Shown here: one piece after another, positions 7,882-15,919 of the stretch | How the letters are laid out: the number at the start of each line of letters is the position of its first letter | Numbering within the stretch: the stretch's first letter is position 1 | Source of the DNA: a bacterium | GTDB lineage: Bacteria; Bacillota_I; Bacilli_A; Izemoplasmatales; Izemoplasmataceae | DNA length: 43,808 nt | Assembly (NCBI GenBank): GCA_018400875.1 | Contig: JAGYLV010000005.1 | Location: 1-43,808 of the forward strand | Direction of reading: 5' to 3' | Notes under the pieces: generated by a model | Told to the model about the DNA's origin: nothing | Databases searched by the model: none | The model's input: only the letters and a program-made list of their open reading frames with translations | Translations under genes and position numbers: made by a program

Positions 7882-8168
7882 TGCGACTCGATACTGACCA
7901 CGGCCCCTTTGAGCTGATTAAAGATCACAAAGAAGCCTTTGAAGTAAAAAGCTTTAATGAGCGTTACATTCCTTACTTTGATAAATACACCTTTATCGTG
8001 GGGGATATTAGCGCCGAAAAACTCAGGCTTAAAGGCTTTATGGAAGACGATGTTCAAATGATTCCGGACTTTTTGATGGAATCCGCCGTCCCAAACGCCC
8101 CTTATTTTATCGTTAAACGCGTGGGCGATCCACCCAACCGCGATGAGGAGGAAACCGATGAATCCTGA
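7881..8168 (+). CDS. yutD: YutD-like protein (DUF1027)
   Basis: A 95-aa protein matching the YutD family in its central pattern (AFEVKSFNERYIPYFDKYTFIVGDISAEKLRLKGF, quoted here only as a region at residues 19-53). A charged, disordered tail (DEEETDES) follows. The function is unknown. The order yutD, NifU-like, YutG-like matches the yutD-yutI-yutG cluster of Bacillus, which strengthens all three calls. The ATG at 7881 overlaps the PspC stop by one base, and its 3' end overlaps the next gene by 11 nt. Confidence 0.8.
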   Translation: MRLDTDHGPFELIKDHKEAFEVKSFNERYIPYFDKYTFIVGDISAEKLRLKGFMEDDVQMIPDFLMESAVPNAPYFIVKRVGDPPNRDEEETDES

Positions 8169-8391
8169 AGAAATTGAAAAACAAGCGCGCGTCATCATCA
8201 AAAAACTCAGACCGTACATCAACCGCGATGGCGGAGATATTAAGTTTGTGAAATATGAAGACGGCATCGTCTTTGTCCAAATGCTCGGTGCCTGCGTAGG
8301 CTGTGCGATTGTCGATACCACCTTAACGGATGGTGTGGAAGCCATTTTATTGGAAGAAGTGCCAGGTATCATCGGCGTTGAACAAATCTAA
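8158..8391 (+). CDS. NifU-like Fe-S cluster scaffold (YutI type)
   Basis: A 77-aa single-domain protein of the NifU C-terminal family, which holds or transfers Fe-S clusters in the cytoplasm. The characteristic IKKLRPYINRDGGDIKFV start and the cluster-binding CxxC in LGACVGC are present. The start is ATG 8158, preceded by GAGGAGGAAACCG; an in-frame ATG at 8143 would add five residues but has no ribosome site. It lies between yutD and a YutG-like gene, as in Bacillus, and overlaps the latter by one base. Confidence 0.9.
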   Translation: MNPEEIEKQARVIIKKLRPYINRDGGDIKFVKYEDGIVFVQMLGACVGCAIVDTTLTDGVEAILLEEVPGIIGVEQI

Positions 8392-8900
8392 TGGAACGCT
8401 CACCCTCACGTTTAGAAGATCTCGATAAGCGCAATGTGGTCGTTGAACGCATGCGTGAACGGGGTGTGGATTTAAATTCGATCGCCGCCATCACCCTCGA
8501 TTTACAAAGCCCATACATCGAAGGGCTTGATTTTGAGACGTGCCTCGATCACGTCGAACGCGTGGTCCGTAAGCGAGAAGTGCAACATGCGATTTTAACC
8601 GGCCTTGAACTCGACATCCTCGCCGAAAAAGATCTGCTTTCAGAGCCCCTCGCCTCCATCATTAAAAATGATTATGGCCTTTATGGCATCGATGAGATTT
8701 TGGCACTCGCGATCGTCAATGTGTATGGCTCCATTGGCTTTACCAATTTTGGCTATGTCGATAAAAAGAAAATGGGCATCATTAAAGATTTAGACATCGA
8801 AGGTAAAAAACCCGATAAATGCCATACGTTCTTAGATGACATTGTGGGAGCCATTGCGGCGGCAGCAGCGTCATCAATAATCACTCATCGATACGGATAA
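8391..8900 (+). CDS. YutG / phosphatidylglycerophosphatase A-like protein
   Basis: A 169-aa protein of the YutG/LtrC branch of the PgpA family. Recognisable conserved stretches are KREVQHAILTGLELD, GLYGIDEILALAIVNVYGSI, GFTNFGYVDK, and the C-terminal FLDDIVGAIAAAAAS with its paired aspartates. PgpA proteins dephosphorylate phosphatidylglycerophosphate. YutG-type members lack part of the membrane region, so enzymatic activity here is inferred from family only. It is the last gene of the operon, ending at a terminator. Confidence 0.8.
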   Translation: MERSPSRLEDLDKRNVVVERMRERGVDLNSIAAITLDLQSPYIEGLDFETCLDHVERVVRKREVQHAILTGLELDILAEKDLLSEPLASIIKNDYGLYGIDEILALAIVNVYGSIGFTNFGYVDKKKMGIIKDLDIEGKKPDKCHTFLDDIVGAIAAAAASSIITHRYG

Positions 8901-8921
8901 AAAGAGAGAAAGCCTCTTTTT
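8899..8921 (+). terminator. terminator of the 4356-8900 operon
   Basis: AAAAAGAG (8899-8906) pairs with CTCTTTTT (8914-8921) across a 7-nt loop, starting in the stop codon of the YutG-like gene. The stem is A/T-rich and therefore of medium strength. Confidence 0.6.
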
Positions 8922-8936
8922 GGGCCTAAAATATGT

Positions 8937-8944
8937 GCTATAAT
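8937..8944 (+). promoter_or_regulatory. extended -10 promoter upstream of the broken gene / pgi
   Basis: TGCTATAAT (hexamer 8939-8944) lies 22 nt before the ATG at 8967, with GTGAGGT as ribosome binding site. It matches the other TGCTATAAT promoters in the window. Confidence 0.55.
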
Positions 8945-8966
8945 ACGCCATAGAAAGTGAGGTATC

Positions 8967-9346
8967 ATGCAAGTTGAGATATTGTCAACGGCGAATAACA
9001 GCGCTAAAACCAGGGTATGGCGCATCTGGCCGTAAGATTGATGAAAATACCACCGGCCCAATTCACATCTGAGCTTCCAATCAATTTGTTCGTATGTGGA
9101 AGATTACGTAGAAGCAAGGTGACAAGATCGGGATTTAAAAAGTGATTGATAATATTGTGGATGACGGAAAAATTCTCATTGTCTTACAAGGCGCTTCTAC
9201 AAAAAGAAAACGGTATAACATTGAACTTGAAAGTGGTTTTAAACCGCTTGTGGAGAAATGTTAGAAAACTCGCTGGAAAACGCCCAAAAGATAGCGAATA
9301 GTGCTGTTTTTTTTTTGGGAAAAAAAACTCATATAGGAGAAAATAG
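8967..9346 (+). pseudogene. Broken or mis-sequenced gene, product not identified
   Basis: A promoter and ribosome site lead into an ATG, but the reading frame stops after about 22 codons (MQVEILSTANNSAKTR...). Protein-like fragments then alternate between frames: GRKIDENTTGPIHI, then DNIVDDGKILIVLQGAS and KRYNIELESGFKPLVEK, before the next gene starts at 9347. The fragments suggest one gene of roughly 110-125 codons with several indels. I do not recognise the family. It shares the indel-rich character of the adjacent first half of pgi, so the defect may lie in the sequence and not in the organism. Confidence 0.5.
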
Positions 9347-10662
9347 ATGAAACTTGATACCACGTACGTCCGTTCGTTTATTCTGGATGAGCTTTCTATG
9401 CGTCCACGGAAAAGATGCTGTTTTAAATGCATTTGATTCCTTGCACGATGGCACGATTAAAGGCCTGGGATTTTTCTTTTAGGGTGGGCTGCCCAATCCC
9501 TCTGAGTGAAAAGACGCCAGAAAGACTATTAAAGCCAAAAGAAAAATCCAAGATGCTGTAGATGTCTTGGTCGTGTTATTGGCATCGGAGGCTCTTACCT
9601 TGGAGCCAAAGCTGCCATGGATGTGCGCGAGTCCCCATTTTAATGATGACTCCGTGAAGCTGTATTCGCCGGCCATCAGCATATCGGCGGGCTTATTTAA
9701 GAACTCAGTGCCTATTTAAAAACAAACACTTCGCTATTAATGTAAGTATTCTAAATCCGGAACGACCACCGGAACTGGCCTCGCATTCAGAGTAATAAAA
9801 CGGCCTGATTGCGTAGGGCCTGAAAAAAGCGCAATCACTGATTGTAAGGCGACGACCGATCCTGAGCGGGGCGTTAAGAACACCTCGCCGATCAAGAAGG
9901 CTATGAGACGTTTGATGTGCCAAATGACATTGGGGACGTTTTTCCGTCTTTTCGGTCAGCGTTGGGATATTCCCCATGGCAGTCAAAGGCATTGATGTTA
10001 AGGCGTTTTTAAAAGGGGCCAGTGATGCATCAAAGACTTATCAAGAAAATCCCGCAGCGCCAGTTGAGTATGCGACCATAAGGCAAAGTTTATACCGCCT
10101 CGGGAAGAAACTGGAAATTTTTGTTTCCTATGAACCGAAACTACGCTTTACAGCTGAGTGGTGGAAACAACTCTTCGGCGAAAGTGAAGGTAAAGACGGA
10201 AAAGGCCTCTTTGTGACGAGCGCTGGATTTTCAACGGATCTGCATTCTTTGGGTCAAATGATTCAAGAAGGGGAAAAAGTCTTTTTCGAAACCGTGGTTT
10301 CCGTGAAAGAACCGCTCAGTCACTTGCGCGTTCCCATCGATCAAAAAAACCTGGATGGACTCAATTATTTAGCCGATCAACGGTTTGAATGGGTCAATGA
10401 AAAAGCGCGTATCGCCACCCGCATTGCGCATGTGGACGGCGATGTTCCAAATGTCCATATTGAGCTGGATAAACTCGATAGTTATCACTACGGGGAGCTC
10501 CTTTATTTCTTCTGTGTGGTCGTCGCTTTAAGCGGGGCGTCCAGTGGGGTCAATCCGTTTGACCAACCTGGCGTTGAAGCCTATAAAGTCAATATGTTTG
10601 CGCTCCTTGGAAAACCTGGATTTGAAAAAGAAAAAGCGGAAATTGAAGCCAAAAATAAATAA
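9347..10662 (+). pseudogene. pgi: Glucose-6-phosphate isomerase, N-terminal half frameshifted, C-terminal half intact
   Basis: Interconverts glucose-6-phosphate and fructose-6-phosphate in glycolysis. The ATG at 9347 follows ATAGGAGAA. From 9347 to about 9935 the pgi sequence is recognisable only by switching frames: DAVLNAFDSLHDGTIKG, VIGIGGSYLGAKAAMDV, ELSAYLKN, FAINV, then SGTTT. From about 9936 a single open frame runs to 10662. It contains FSVFSVSVGIFPMAVKGIDV, the signature WWKQLFGESEGKDGKGLF, FSTDLHSLGQMIQEG and the final GVNPFDQPGVEAYKVNMFAL. The longest intact product starts at ATG 9976 (228 aa), about half the usual 430-450 aa, and lacks part of the sugar-phosphate site. Errors cluster at homopolymers (e.g. 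GGGG for expected GGGGG near 9932), which favours sequencing or assembly error over old decay. Confidence 0.9.
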
Positions 10663-10665
10663 TAT

Positions 10666-10702
10666 AAAACGGCCTTCACTTAATGTGAAAGGCCGTTTTT
10701 TT
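10666..10702. terminator. bidirectional terminator between pgi and the lipid kinase gene
   Basis: AAAACGGCCTTCAC pairs with GTGAAAGGCCGTTTT (one bulged A), with a T run on the plus side and an A run (T run on the minus strand) on the other. It lies between convergent genes and includes the lipid kinase stop codon, so it can serve both. Confidence 0.85.
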
Positions 10703-11524
10703 AGCCGTTTTTTGAACGGTGAGAGTAGTTTGATCGGGCCACGTTTCACCGTCGGTTTGTAAAACACCCGGTTTGGATTGCTGAATGGTTATTTTTGCGG
10801 CTTGGGTGTGGAAGACATGCTTTTTAAAGGCTAAGTGCTTGCCGATATAAATCGATAAGAAAATCATGAGAATTTTTAACCGGCTGATTGAATGGACAAT
10901 GATGACATCCAAAGCATCATCGCTCAATGATGCATCCGGAGAGATGCGCATGCCGCTGCCAAAATATTGGCCATTACTGGCGACCACTAAATAGGTTTTT
11001 TCAAACGTATAGGGTGTGTCATCAAGGGTTACTTTAACGGTTTGGGGTTGATATCGCACGAGGGCTTTAATCGTCTCGAAAAAATACGTGAACCGGTTTT
11101 TGGTGGGAGAAGCGTTGACATGACGGACAATCTCTCCGTCGATGCCCATGCCCATCCCATTGATAAAATACCGTTTTTCTTGAGGGGTCTTCACTTCGTA
11201 AATGGATTGGGTTTTGGTGGGGTCTTTTTTTAAGGTCCGGTAAAAATCATTCCCACTGCCTAAAGGGACTAAGGTAATGGGGTAATCAAGTGGATGCAAT
11301 TCAAAGGTTTGATTGATAAAATGATTAAGCGTTCCATCCCCACCTAATAAATAGACCGGATCTTCTTTTGGATGGGATTTTAGAAGACTCAGAAGATCTT
11401 TTTCCGTCGTGATATCGATGACTTTATAATTTTCAACGTCTTTCATTTCTTTGCGGATAAACGTTCGAATTTTCTTTTCGGGTTTTCCGTTTCGAGATTT
11501 AGGATTATAAATGATTAACGGCAC
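10676..11524 (-). CDS. Diacylglycerol kinase / YegS-type lipid kinase
   Basis: Phosphorylates diacylglycerol or a related lipid so that it re-enters phospholipid synthesis. The product is 282 aa. The start PLIIYNPKSRNGK is followed by the nucleotide-binding GGDGTLNHF (residues 61-69) and the second motif PLGSGNDFYRTL (about 88-99). GMGIDGEIV and a C-terminal beta-rich domain (VASNGQYFGSGMRISPDA) complete the DAGK catalytic family. The start was set at the GTG at 11524 because GTGAGG lies six bases upstream; an in-frame GTG at 11536 is part of that Shine-Dalgarno. A minus-strand TATAAT at 11556-11561 is the probable -10. Whether the substrate is DAG, undecaprenol or another lipid cannot be told from sequence. 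Confidence 0.9.
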   Translation of the reverse strand: MPLIIYNPKSRNGKPEKKIRTFIRKEMKDVENYKVIDITTEKDLLSLLKSHPKEDPVYLLGGDGTLNHFINQTFELHPLDYPITLVPLGSGNDFYRTLKKDPTKTQSIYEVKTPQEKRYFINGMGMGIDGEIVRHVNASPTKNRFTYFFETIKALVRYQPQTVKVTLDDTPYTFEKTYLVVASNGQYFGSGMRISPDASLSDDALDVIIVHSISRLKILMIFLSIYIGKHLAFKKHVFHTQAAKITIQQSKPGVLQTDGETWPDQTTLTVQKTAKKTAFHIK

Positions 11525-11586
11525 ATTTGGCCTCACTTCAATTCATGATAGACTTATTATACCTTACCCCACTCAAGGAGTTCGAT

Positions 11587-12018
11587 GTGATTATTAAACC
11601 GATTCCGACCCTCGAAGATACCAAGCGCTTCGCCGAAACCTTTGCGCACCATTTAACGCCCGGAATATGTGTGGCATTGGATGGTGATTTAGGGGCCGGT
11701 AAAACCACCTTTGTGAAATATTGCGCCCACGCCTTAGGCATTCAAGATGCCTTAGATTCACCCACGTTCACGATTCTTAAAACGTACGGGCCGCCACGCC
11801 TTCATCACATGGATGCATACCGGCTCGATGGGGATGCGGATGATTTAGAGGATGCCTTGTTTGATGAAGATGCCTATATCTTTGTGGAATGGGCATCGAA
11901 CATAACGAATCGATTACCGAAACGCACGCTCTTTTTAACGTTCAGCCAAAACTCCCAAGAACGCGTGGTCAAAATCAACGGAAACGGAGTCTTAAATGAA
12001 GACCTTTTTAACGATTGA
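11587..12018 (+). CDS. tsaE: tRNA threonylcarbamoyladenosine biosynthesis ATPase TsaE
   Basis: P-loop ATPase that drives turnover of the TsaBD complex making t6A37 on ANN-decoding tRNAs. The product is 143 aa. Walker A is GDLGAGKTT (residues 33-41); DSPTFTILKTY and the LHHMDAYRLD strand with its Walker B-like acid are both TsaE hallmarks; VEWASNI follows. The GTG at 11587 is chosen because AAGGAG sits 6 nt before it; an in-frame ATG at 11527 lacks a ribosome site and overlaps the divergent promoter. The first gene of tsaE-tsaB-rimI-tsaD, it overlaps tsaB by 23 nt. Confidence 0.93.
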   Translation: MIIKPIPTLEDTKRFAETFAHHLTPGICVALDGDLGAGKTTFVKYCAHALGIQDALDSPTFTILKTYGPPRLHHMDAYRLDGDADDLEDALFDEDAYIFVEWASNITNRLPKRTLFLTFSQNSQERVVKINGNGVLNEDLFND

Positions 12019-12586
12019 TACCGCGACGGATGTGCTTTATATCAGCGTAATGAAAGAAGGCATCCTCGCCTTTGAATCGAGCGTAAAAGGCGATAAAGAT
12101 CATGCGATTAAACTGATGCCCACCCTCCTGGAAGCTTTAAAAAAATCGGATCTTCAAGGGGGGATGCTCGAAGGTATCTTAGTGGGTATTGGCCCTGGCA
12201 GTTATACCGGGGTACGGATGGGTGTAGTCGTGGCTAAAATGCTCGCAAAAGAATGGAAAATCCCACTTTTTAAAGTCTCCACATTAGCGCTTATGGCAAG
12301 TCAGGGTGAAGGTCAAATGATGCCGATGATTGATGCGCGTAATGATCATGTGTTTGGGGCCGTCTATGACATTAAAACCCCTGCCAAAGTTATTTTAGAA
12401 CCGGGGTATTATTCAAAAGCTACGCTTACTCAAACATACCCGGGTGCCATTCAAGTCGAGAGCGTTCAGCCAAACTTAGAAAAGGTATTATCTTCGGGCC
12501 TTTATTCAAGGGTTGAAAATGTGGATGCATTGACGCCTAATTATGTACGCAAAACGCAAGCGGAAAAAGAACGTCATGGTGCGTGA
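11996..12586 (+). CDS. tsaB: tRNA threonylcarbamoyladenosine biosynthesis protein TsaB
   Basis: Non-catalytic partner of TsaD in t6A synthesis. The product is 196 aa with an ASKHA-fold N-terminus (FLTIDTATDVLYISV) and the YeaZ/TsaB signature GIGPGSYTGVRMGVVVAKML. The later part is shortened relative to E. coli, as is common in Firmicutes. It overlaps tsaE upstream, and its stop lies inside the start region of rimI, so the proteins are translationally coupled. Confidence 0.93.
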   Translation: MKTFLTIDTATDVLYISVMKEGILAFESSVKGDKDHAIKLMPTLLEALKKSDLQGGMLEGILVGIGPGSYTGVRMGVVVAKMLAKEWKIPLFKVSTLALMASQGEGQMMPMIDARNDHVFGAVYDIKTPAKVILEPGYYSKATLTQTYPGAIQVESVQPNLEKVLSSGLYSRVENVDALTPNYVRKTQAEKERHGA

Positions 12587-13007
12587 ACTCAAGCGGGAAG
12601 ATTTACCTTATATCCATCAAACCCCCGCCCAACTTTTTGGGCCGAGTGATTCCTTTGAATCGATTGAATCCGCCATTTTTGGTCGCAAGGATAGTCTATA
12701 TCTGATCTATGAATCAACGCAGAAAAAAGGCTATATGGGGATGCATGTTGATTTAGATTCCGCGGACATTGCCACCTTATTTGTCCATCCCAATCACCGC
12801 CGTCAAGGCATCGGTGAAGCCTTAATTAAAGACGCCATGAATCGTTTAAAAATTCGTGGGATCAAACAGGTGTTACTTGAGGTCTCTATCCGTAATCATG
12901 CGGCGTTACATTTGTATGAAAAAATGGGATTCATAGCGATTCACACGCGCCCGAATTACTATCCCAATGGCGATGATGCCCAAGTTCTAACAAAGGAGTT
13001 AAGATGA
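12576..13007 (+). CDS. rimI: GNAT N-acetyltransferase, RimI-like
   Basis: A 143-aa GCN5-type acetyltransferase. The acetyl-CoA-binding motif is HPNHRRQGIGEALIKDAM (around residues 66-83), followed by LEVSIRNHAALHLYEKMGF, typical of RimI, which acetylates the N-terminus of ribosomal protein S18 in E. coli. Its position between tsaB and tsaD is the classical Firmicutes arrangement. ATG 12576 overlaps the tsaB stop by 11 nt; a more upstream start would be buried inside tsaB. The acetylation target here is inferred, not seen. Confidence 0.85.
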   Translation: MVRELKREDLPYIHQTPAQLFGPSDSFESIESAIFGRKDSLYLIYESTQKKGYMGMHVDLDSADIATLFVHPNHRRQGIGEALIKDAMNRLKIRGIKQVLLEVSIRNHAALHLYEKMGFIAIHTRPNYYPNGDDAQVLTKELR

Positions 13008-14023
13008 TCATTTTATCGGTCGAAACCAGTTGCGATGAAACCAGTGTGGCCATCACGAAAGATGGGAAACACGTCCTTTCGAATGTCGTCTTAAGCCAAA
13101 TTAAAACGCATACGCTCTATGGAGGTGTGGTGCCTGAAATTGCCTCCCGCGAACACGTTGAAGGAATCACTCTTGTTTTTGATGAAGCCATTCAGCAGGC
13201 AAACATTCAAAAAACAGATATCGATTTGGTGGCTGTGACTCAAGGGCCTGGCTTGATCGGAAGTTTACTTGTGGGAATTAATGCGGCCAAAGCATTCGCC
13301 TACGCCCATGATATCCCCATCATTGGGGTCCATCATATTGTCGGTCATATCTATGCCAATGCGATTGAAAATGCCTTGGAATTTCCCCTCTTAGCGTTGA
13401 TTATTTCGGGTGGTCATACGGAACTCATTGTCATGAAAAATCACATGCACTTTGAGCGCCTTGGAAAAACCCAAGATGACGCCATCGGCGAAGCCTATGA
13501 TAAAGTGGCACGATTATTAGATTTAGGGTACCCAGGGGGACCTAAATTGGATGAAATGGCGCAAAGTGGAGAGCCAACGATTTCCATGCCCACCGTTGCA
13601 TTGGATGGATTCAATTTCAGTTACAGTGGGTTAAAATCCCATGTGATTAACCGGTTGCATAATGACGCTCAACGCGGCGAGCAAGTGGATCCAAAAGCGC
13701 TCGCCGCAAGTTTTCAAAAAGCAGCATTCGATCAAATCTTTACCCAAACGCAAAAAGCGATTGATTACGTCCATCCTAAAAGATTGATTATCGCAGGGGG
13801 TGTGGCGGCCAATCAATATTTAAGAGCGCAGATGCATGACGTATGGGACCTTCCCATTGATATCCCAAAAATGGAATACTGTATGGATAACGCAGCGATG
13901 ATTGGCATTGCAGCTTATTTCCAATGGAAAGCCAACCCTGAGGGGTGGGCGCTTGATTTTAATGGATATGCCCGCATGGACTTCTTGAAAGACGCGTATA
14001 ATAAAGGCGAAGAGGTGATTTGA
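13004..14023 (+). CDS. tsaD: tRNA N6-adenosine threonylcarbamoyltransferase TsaD
   Basis: Catalytic subunit that transfers the threonylcarbamoyl group to A37 of tRNA. The product is 339 aa and full length. It starts ILSVETSCDETSVAI, contains the metal-binding HIVGH (H111, H115), then ISGGHTELI and LGKTQDDAIGEAYDKVARLL. Further on come NFSYSGLKSHV and IAGGVAANQYLR, all family signatures. AAGGAG precedes the ATG, which overlaps rimI by 4 nt. The stop TGA shares its last base with the next ATG. Confidence 0.97.
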   Translation: MIILSVETSCDETSVAITKDGKHVLSNVVLSQIKTHTLYGGVVPEIASREHVEGITLVFDEAIQQANIQKTDIDLVAVTQGPGLIGSLLVGINAAKAFAYAHDIPIIGVHHIVGHIYANAIENALEFPLLALIISGGHTELIVMKNHMHFERLGKTQDDAIGEAYDKVARLLDLGYPGGPKLDEMAQSGEPTISMPTVALDGFNFSYSGLKSHVINRLHNDAQRGEQVDPKALAASFQKAAFDQIFTQTQKAIDYVHPKRLIIAGGVAANQYLRAQMHDVWDLPIDIPKMEYCMDNAAMIGIAAYFQWKANPEGWALDFNGYARMDFLKDAYNKGEEVI

Positions 14024-15822
14024 TGATTAAAGGACTTTTTAAGCTCCTATTTGCACTCCTCATTCTCGTTTTAATTAGTCCGTTCGTAATCCTTGGGTTG
14101 ATGTATCAAGGGAATGCGGACGACAATATTCCTGCCGAAGATTACGTTCAAGAAGCGACGGTTGAAAATGTTTTGGCCGAAGAAATTGATTTGGCACTTA
14201 AAGGATTGAATACTCCCGAAGAAGACCTCGTTTTATCCATTTCTGATGCGACCATGAACGCGCTTATTTATGCGTTTTTAACCAGTGAAACTGGCCCCAA
14301 TCCAGACTATAACCCAGGGGACGATTGCACCAGCGATGCGTGTGTGATTTTTACCGAAACGTTTGATATTAATGCCAATGCGACCGGCACCTTAAGAGTC
14401 ACCGGCTTTTGGGTCGAACTCTTCGATAACCAACTGCACGTTCATTTGAACGCGTCGGTTCAATATAACGATGGATTTACCTATGCCACCAGCGTACGAC
14501 TTGATTTTAATATCGAAGACCGGACGGATGAATATTATTTATCCTTTGACCGAGTATCTTTAGGCAGACTCCCCTTAACGCAATCCTTATTTACCCGCGT
14601 CCTTGGCTGGGTGGAAAATGCGACGGGGGAAACTGTGGAAAACCTCGATGCTTTACCGGTGGGAACCTTGGATTTAGAAACGCTCAGTGTCACCATTCCA
14701 AAAGCTGAAATCATTCAATCCATTGAAGAAGACCCGGACCAAGAAAACGGCCCGCTCCTTGCGGAATTGTTGCGGATTGTATTTGCCAATGAATTACTCA
14801 CTTTTAAGGTATTAGATGGTCAGTTGGATGTCACACTCCAATCCTCCCTGCTTTTTAATGAGGGGCCGCTTGAGTTAGATCTTGCGTTAGAAGCCGTCTT
14901 TGAAAACCCCGAAGCGTTTGATCCTACCGCCTCACTCACGGGCTTATTGGAGTCCTTTATTTTAACGGCCGCATTATCGGGTGAAGGAACGCTGATGGTC
15001 GATGAACTATTATTCAATCAAGTGATTGCTCAGTCGACCGCCCAAGTCGATGGCCTAAGTTTTACGCAAACCTTCGCCGGCATTGAAGGGGAAGTGAGCG
15101 AATTGAGTGTGGGGCTCGATTCCTTATTGATGGATTTAACGGAGACTGGGATGATCCTCACGCTTTCTTTAGACATCAATGGAGCATACTCTCAGGTCCT
15201 TTTTACCCTAGATAAAGTGCCATCGGATGATCCGTTAGTATTGCTTTATGACGTGAGTCGGCTCAGCATCGGGGAAGATGAAAATGAGGCAGAATCTGAG
15301 TATCTGGTTTTAGATAACTTAACCCCGATTTTGGAAGCATTGAGTGCCAACTTATCGACGAGTGCTGTCTCGATTAATGAAGCCCAAAAAATCCAATTAG
15401 ATGGTCGCATATTACAAGCGACGTTAGAAGAATCTTTGGCCGGGGGTGGCATCGATTTAAGCGGCATCGATACTCAAGAAGATGCCGTCCTTTTATCCTT
15501 AACGTTTGATGGGATCATCAATGACACCATTACCGCTTACGGCGATGCATTGAAAGACCTTTTAGAAGATGACTTCGCATTATCGACCATTGAATCCGTG
15601 ATGAGTGCACTGCCTTCAGAAGAAGTTGATCAGCTATTAGAGTCCATGAACACTCTCAGTGATGAAATCACCGCCGGTAACCCCAGCAGTGAAACTGTGG
15701 ATGCCTTTGTGGATTCGTATGAATCCTTGAGCGCTTTAGAAAAAACGGCACTCATGGAGAGTTTTGAAACCATCATTGGTGCAGACCTTATTGATGATTT
15801 TGAAGGGATTATTCCTGAATAA
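14023..15822 (+). CDS. Large exported protein of unknown function
   Basis: A 599-aa protein that I do not recognise. Residues 5-28 (LFKLLFALLILVLISPFVIL) form an uncleaved anchor or signal segment. The rest is strongly acidic, with few Lys and Arg, as in secreted proteins. Much of it reads as amphipathic beta strands with regular hydrophobic alternation (for example LTFKVLDGQLDVTL and LELDLALEAVF), faintly like AsmA/TULIP lipid-binding folds; this is an impression only. A pair of cysteines (about residues 103 and 108) could form a disulfide. The last 100 residues look helical. ATG 14023 follows GAGGTG and overlaps tsaD by one base, so it is co-transcribed with the t6A genes. It ends at a strong terminator. 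Confidence 0.75.
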   Translation: MIKGLFKLLFALLILVLISPFVILGLMYQGNADDNIPAEDYVQEATVENVLAEEIDLALKGLNTPEEDLVLSISDATMNALIYAFLTSETGPNPDYNPGDDCTSDACVIFTETFDINANATGTLRVTGFWVELFDNQLHVHLNASVQYNDGFTYATSVRLDFNIEDRTDEYYLSFDRVSLGRLPLTQSLFTRVLGWVENATGETVENLDALPVGTLDLETLSVTIPKAEIIQSIEEDPDQENGPLLAELLRIVFANELLTFKVLDGQLDVTLQSSLLFNEGPLELDLALEAVFENPEAFDPTASLTGLLESFILTAALSGEGTLMVDELLFNQVIAQSTAQVDGLSFTQTFAGIEGEVSELSVGLDSLLMDLTETGMILTLSLDINGAYSQVLFTLDKVPSDDPLVLLYDVSRLSIGEDENEAESEYLVLDNLTPILEALSANLSTSAVSINEAQKIQLDGRILQATLEESLAGGGIDLSGIDTQEDAVLLSLTFDGIINDTITAYGDALKDLLEDDFALSTIESVMSALPSEEVDQLLESMNTLSDEITAGNPSSETVDAFVDSYESLSALEKTALMESFETIIGADLIDDFEGIIPE

Positions 15823-15846
15823 AAAAGTCCTTCGGGACTTTTTTTT
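15821..15846 (+). terminator. rho-independent terminator of the tsa operon
   Basis: AAAAAGTCC (15822-15830), a TTCG tetraloop, GGACTTTTT and further T. It is a stable tetraloop hairpin that begins at the preceding stop codon. Confidence 0.92.
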
Positions 15847-15882
15847 GGCACAATCTTTACAATATCTCATTCCGAAATAGTG

Positions 15883-15888
15883 TATAAT
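15883..15888 (+). promoter_or_regulatory. -10 element of the ABC transporter / glnS operon
   Basis: A perfect TATAAT 31 nt before the ATG at 15920. A TTTACA at 15856-15861 is 21 nt away, which is long for a -35, so the upstream element is uncertain. AAGAAGGACG is the ribosome site. Confidence 0.5.
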
Positions 15889-15919
15889 TACACCGAAGTC
15901 TCAGATAAAGAAGGACGCT

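Noticed and set aside
9184-9992. Minus-strand reading frames of 67-95 codons inside the damaged region
   Set aside because: They lack ribosome sites and recognisable motifs, and plus-strand pgi fragments explain the same DNA.
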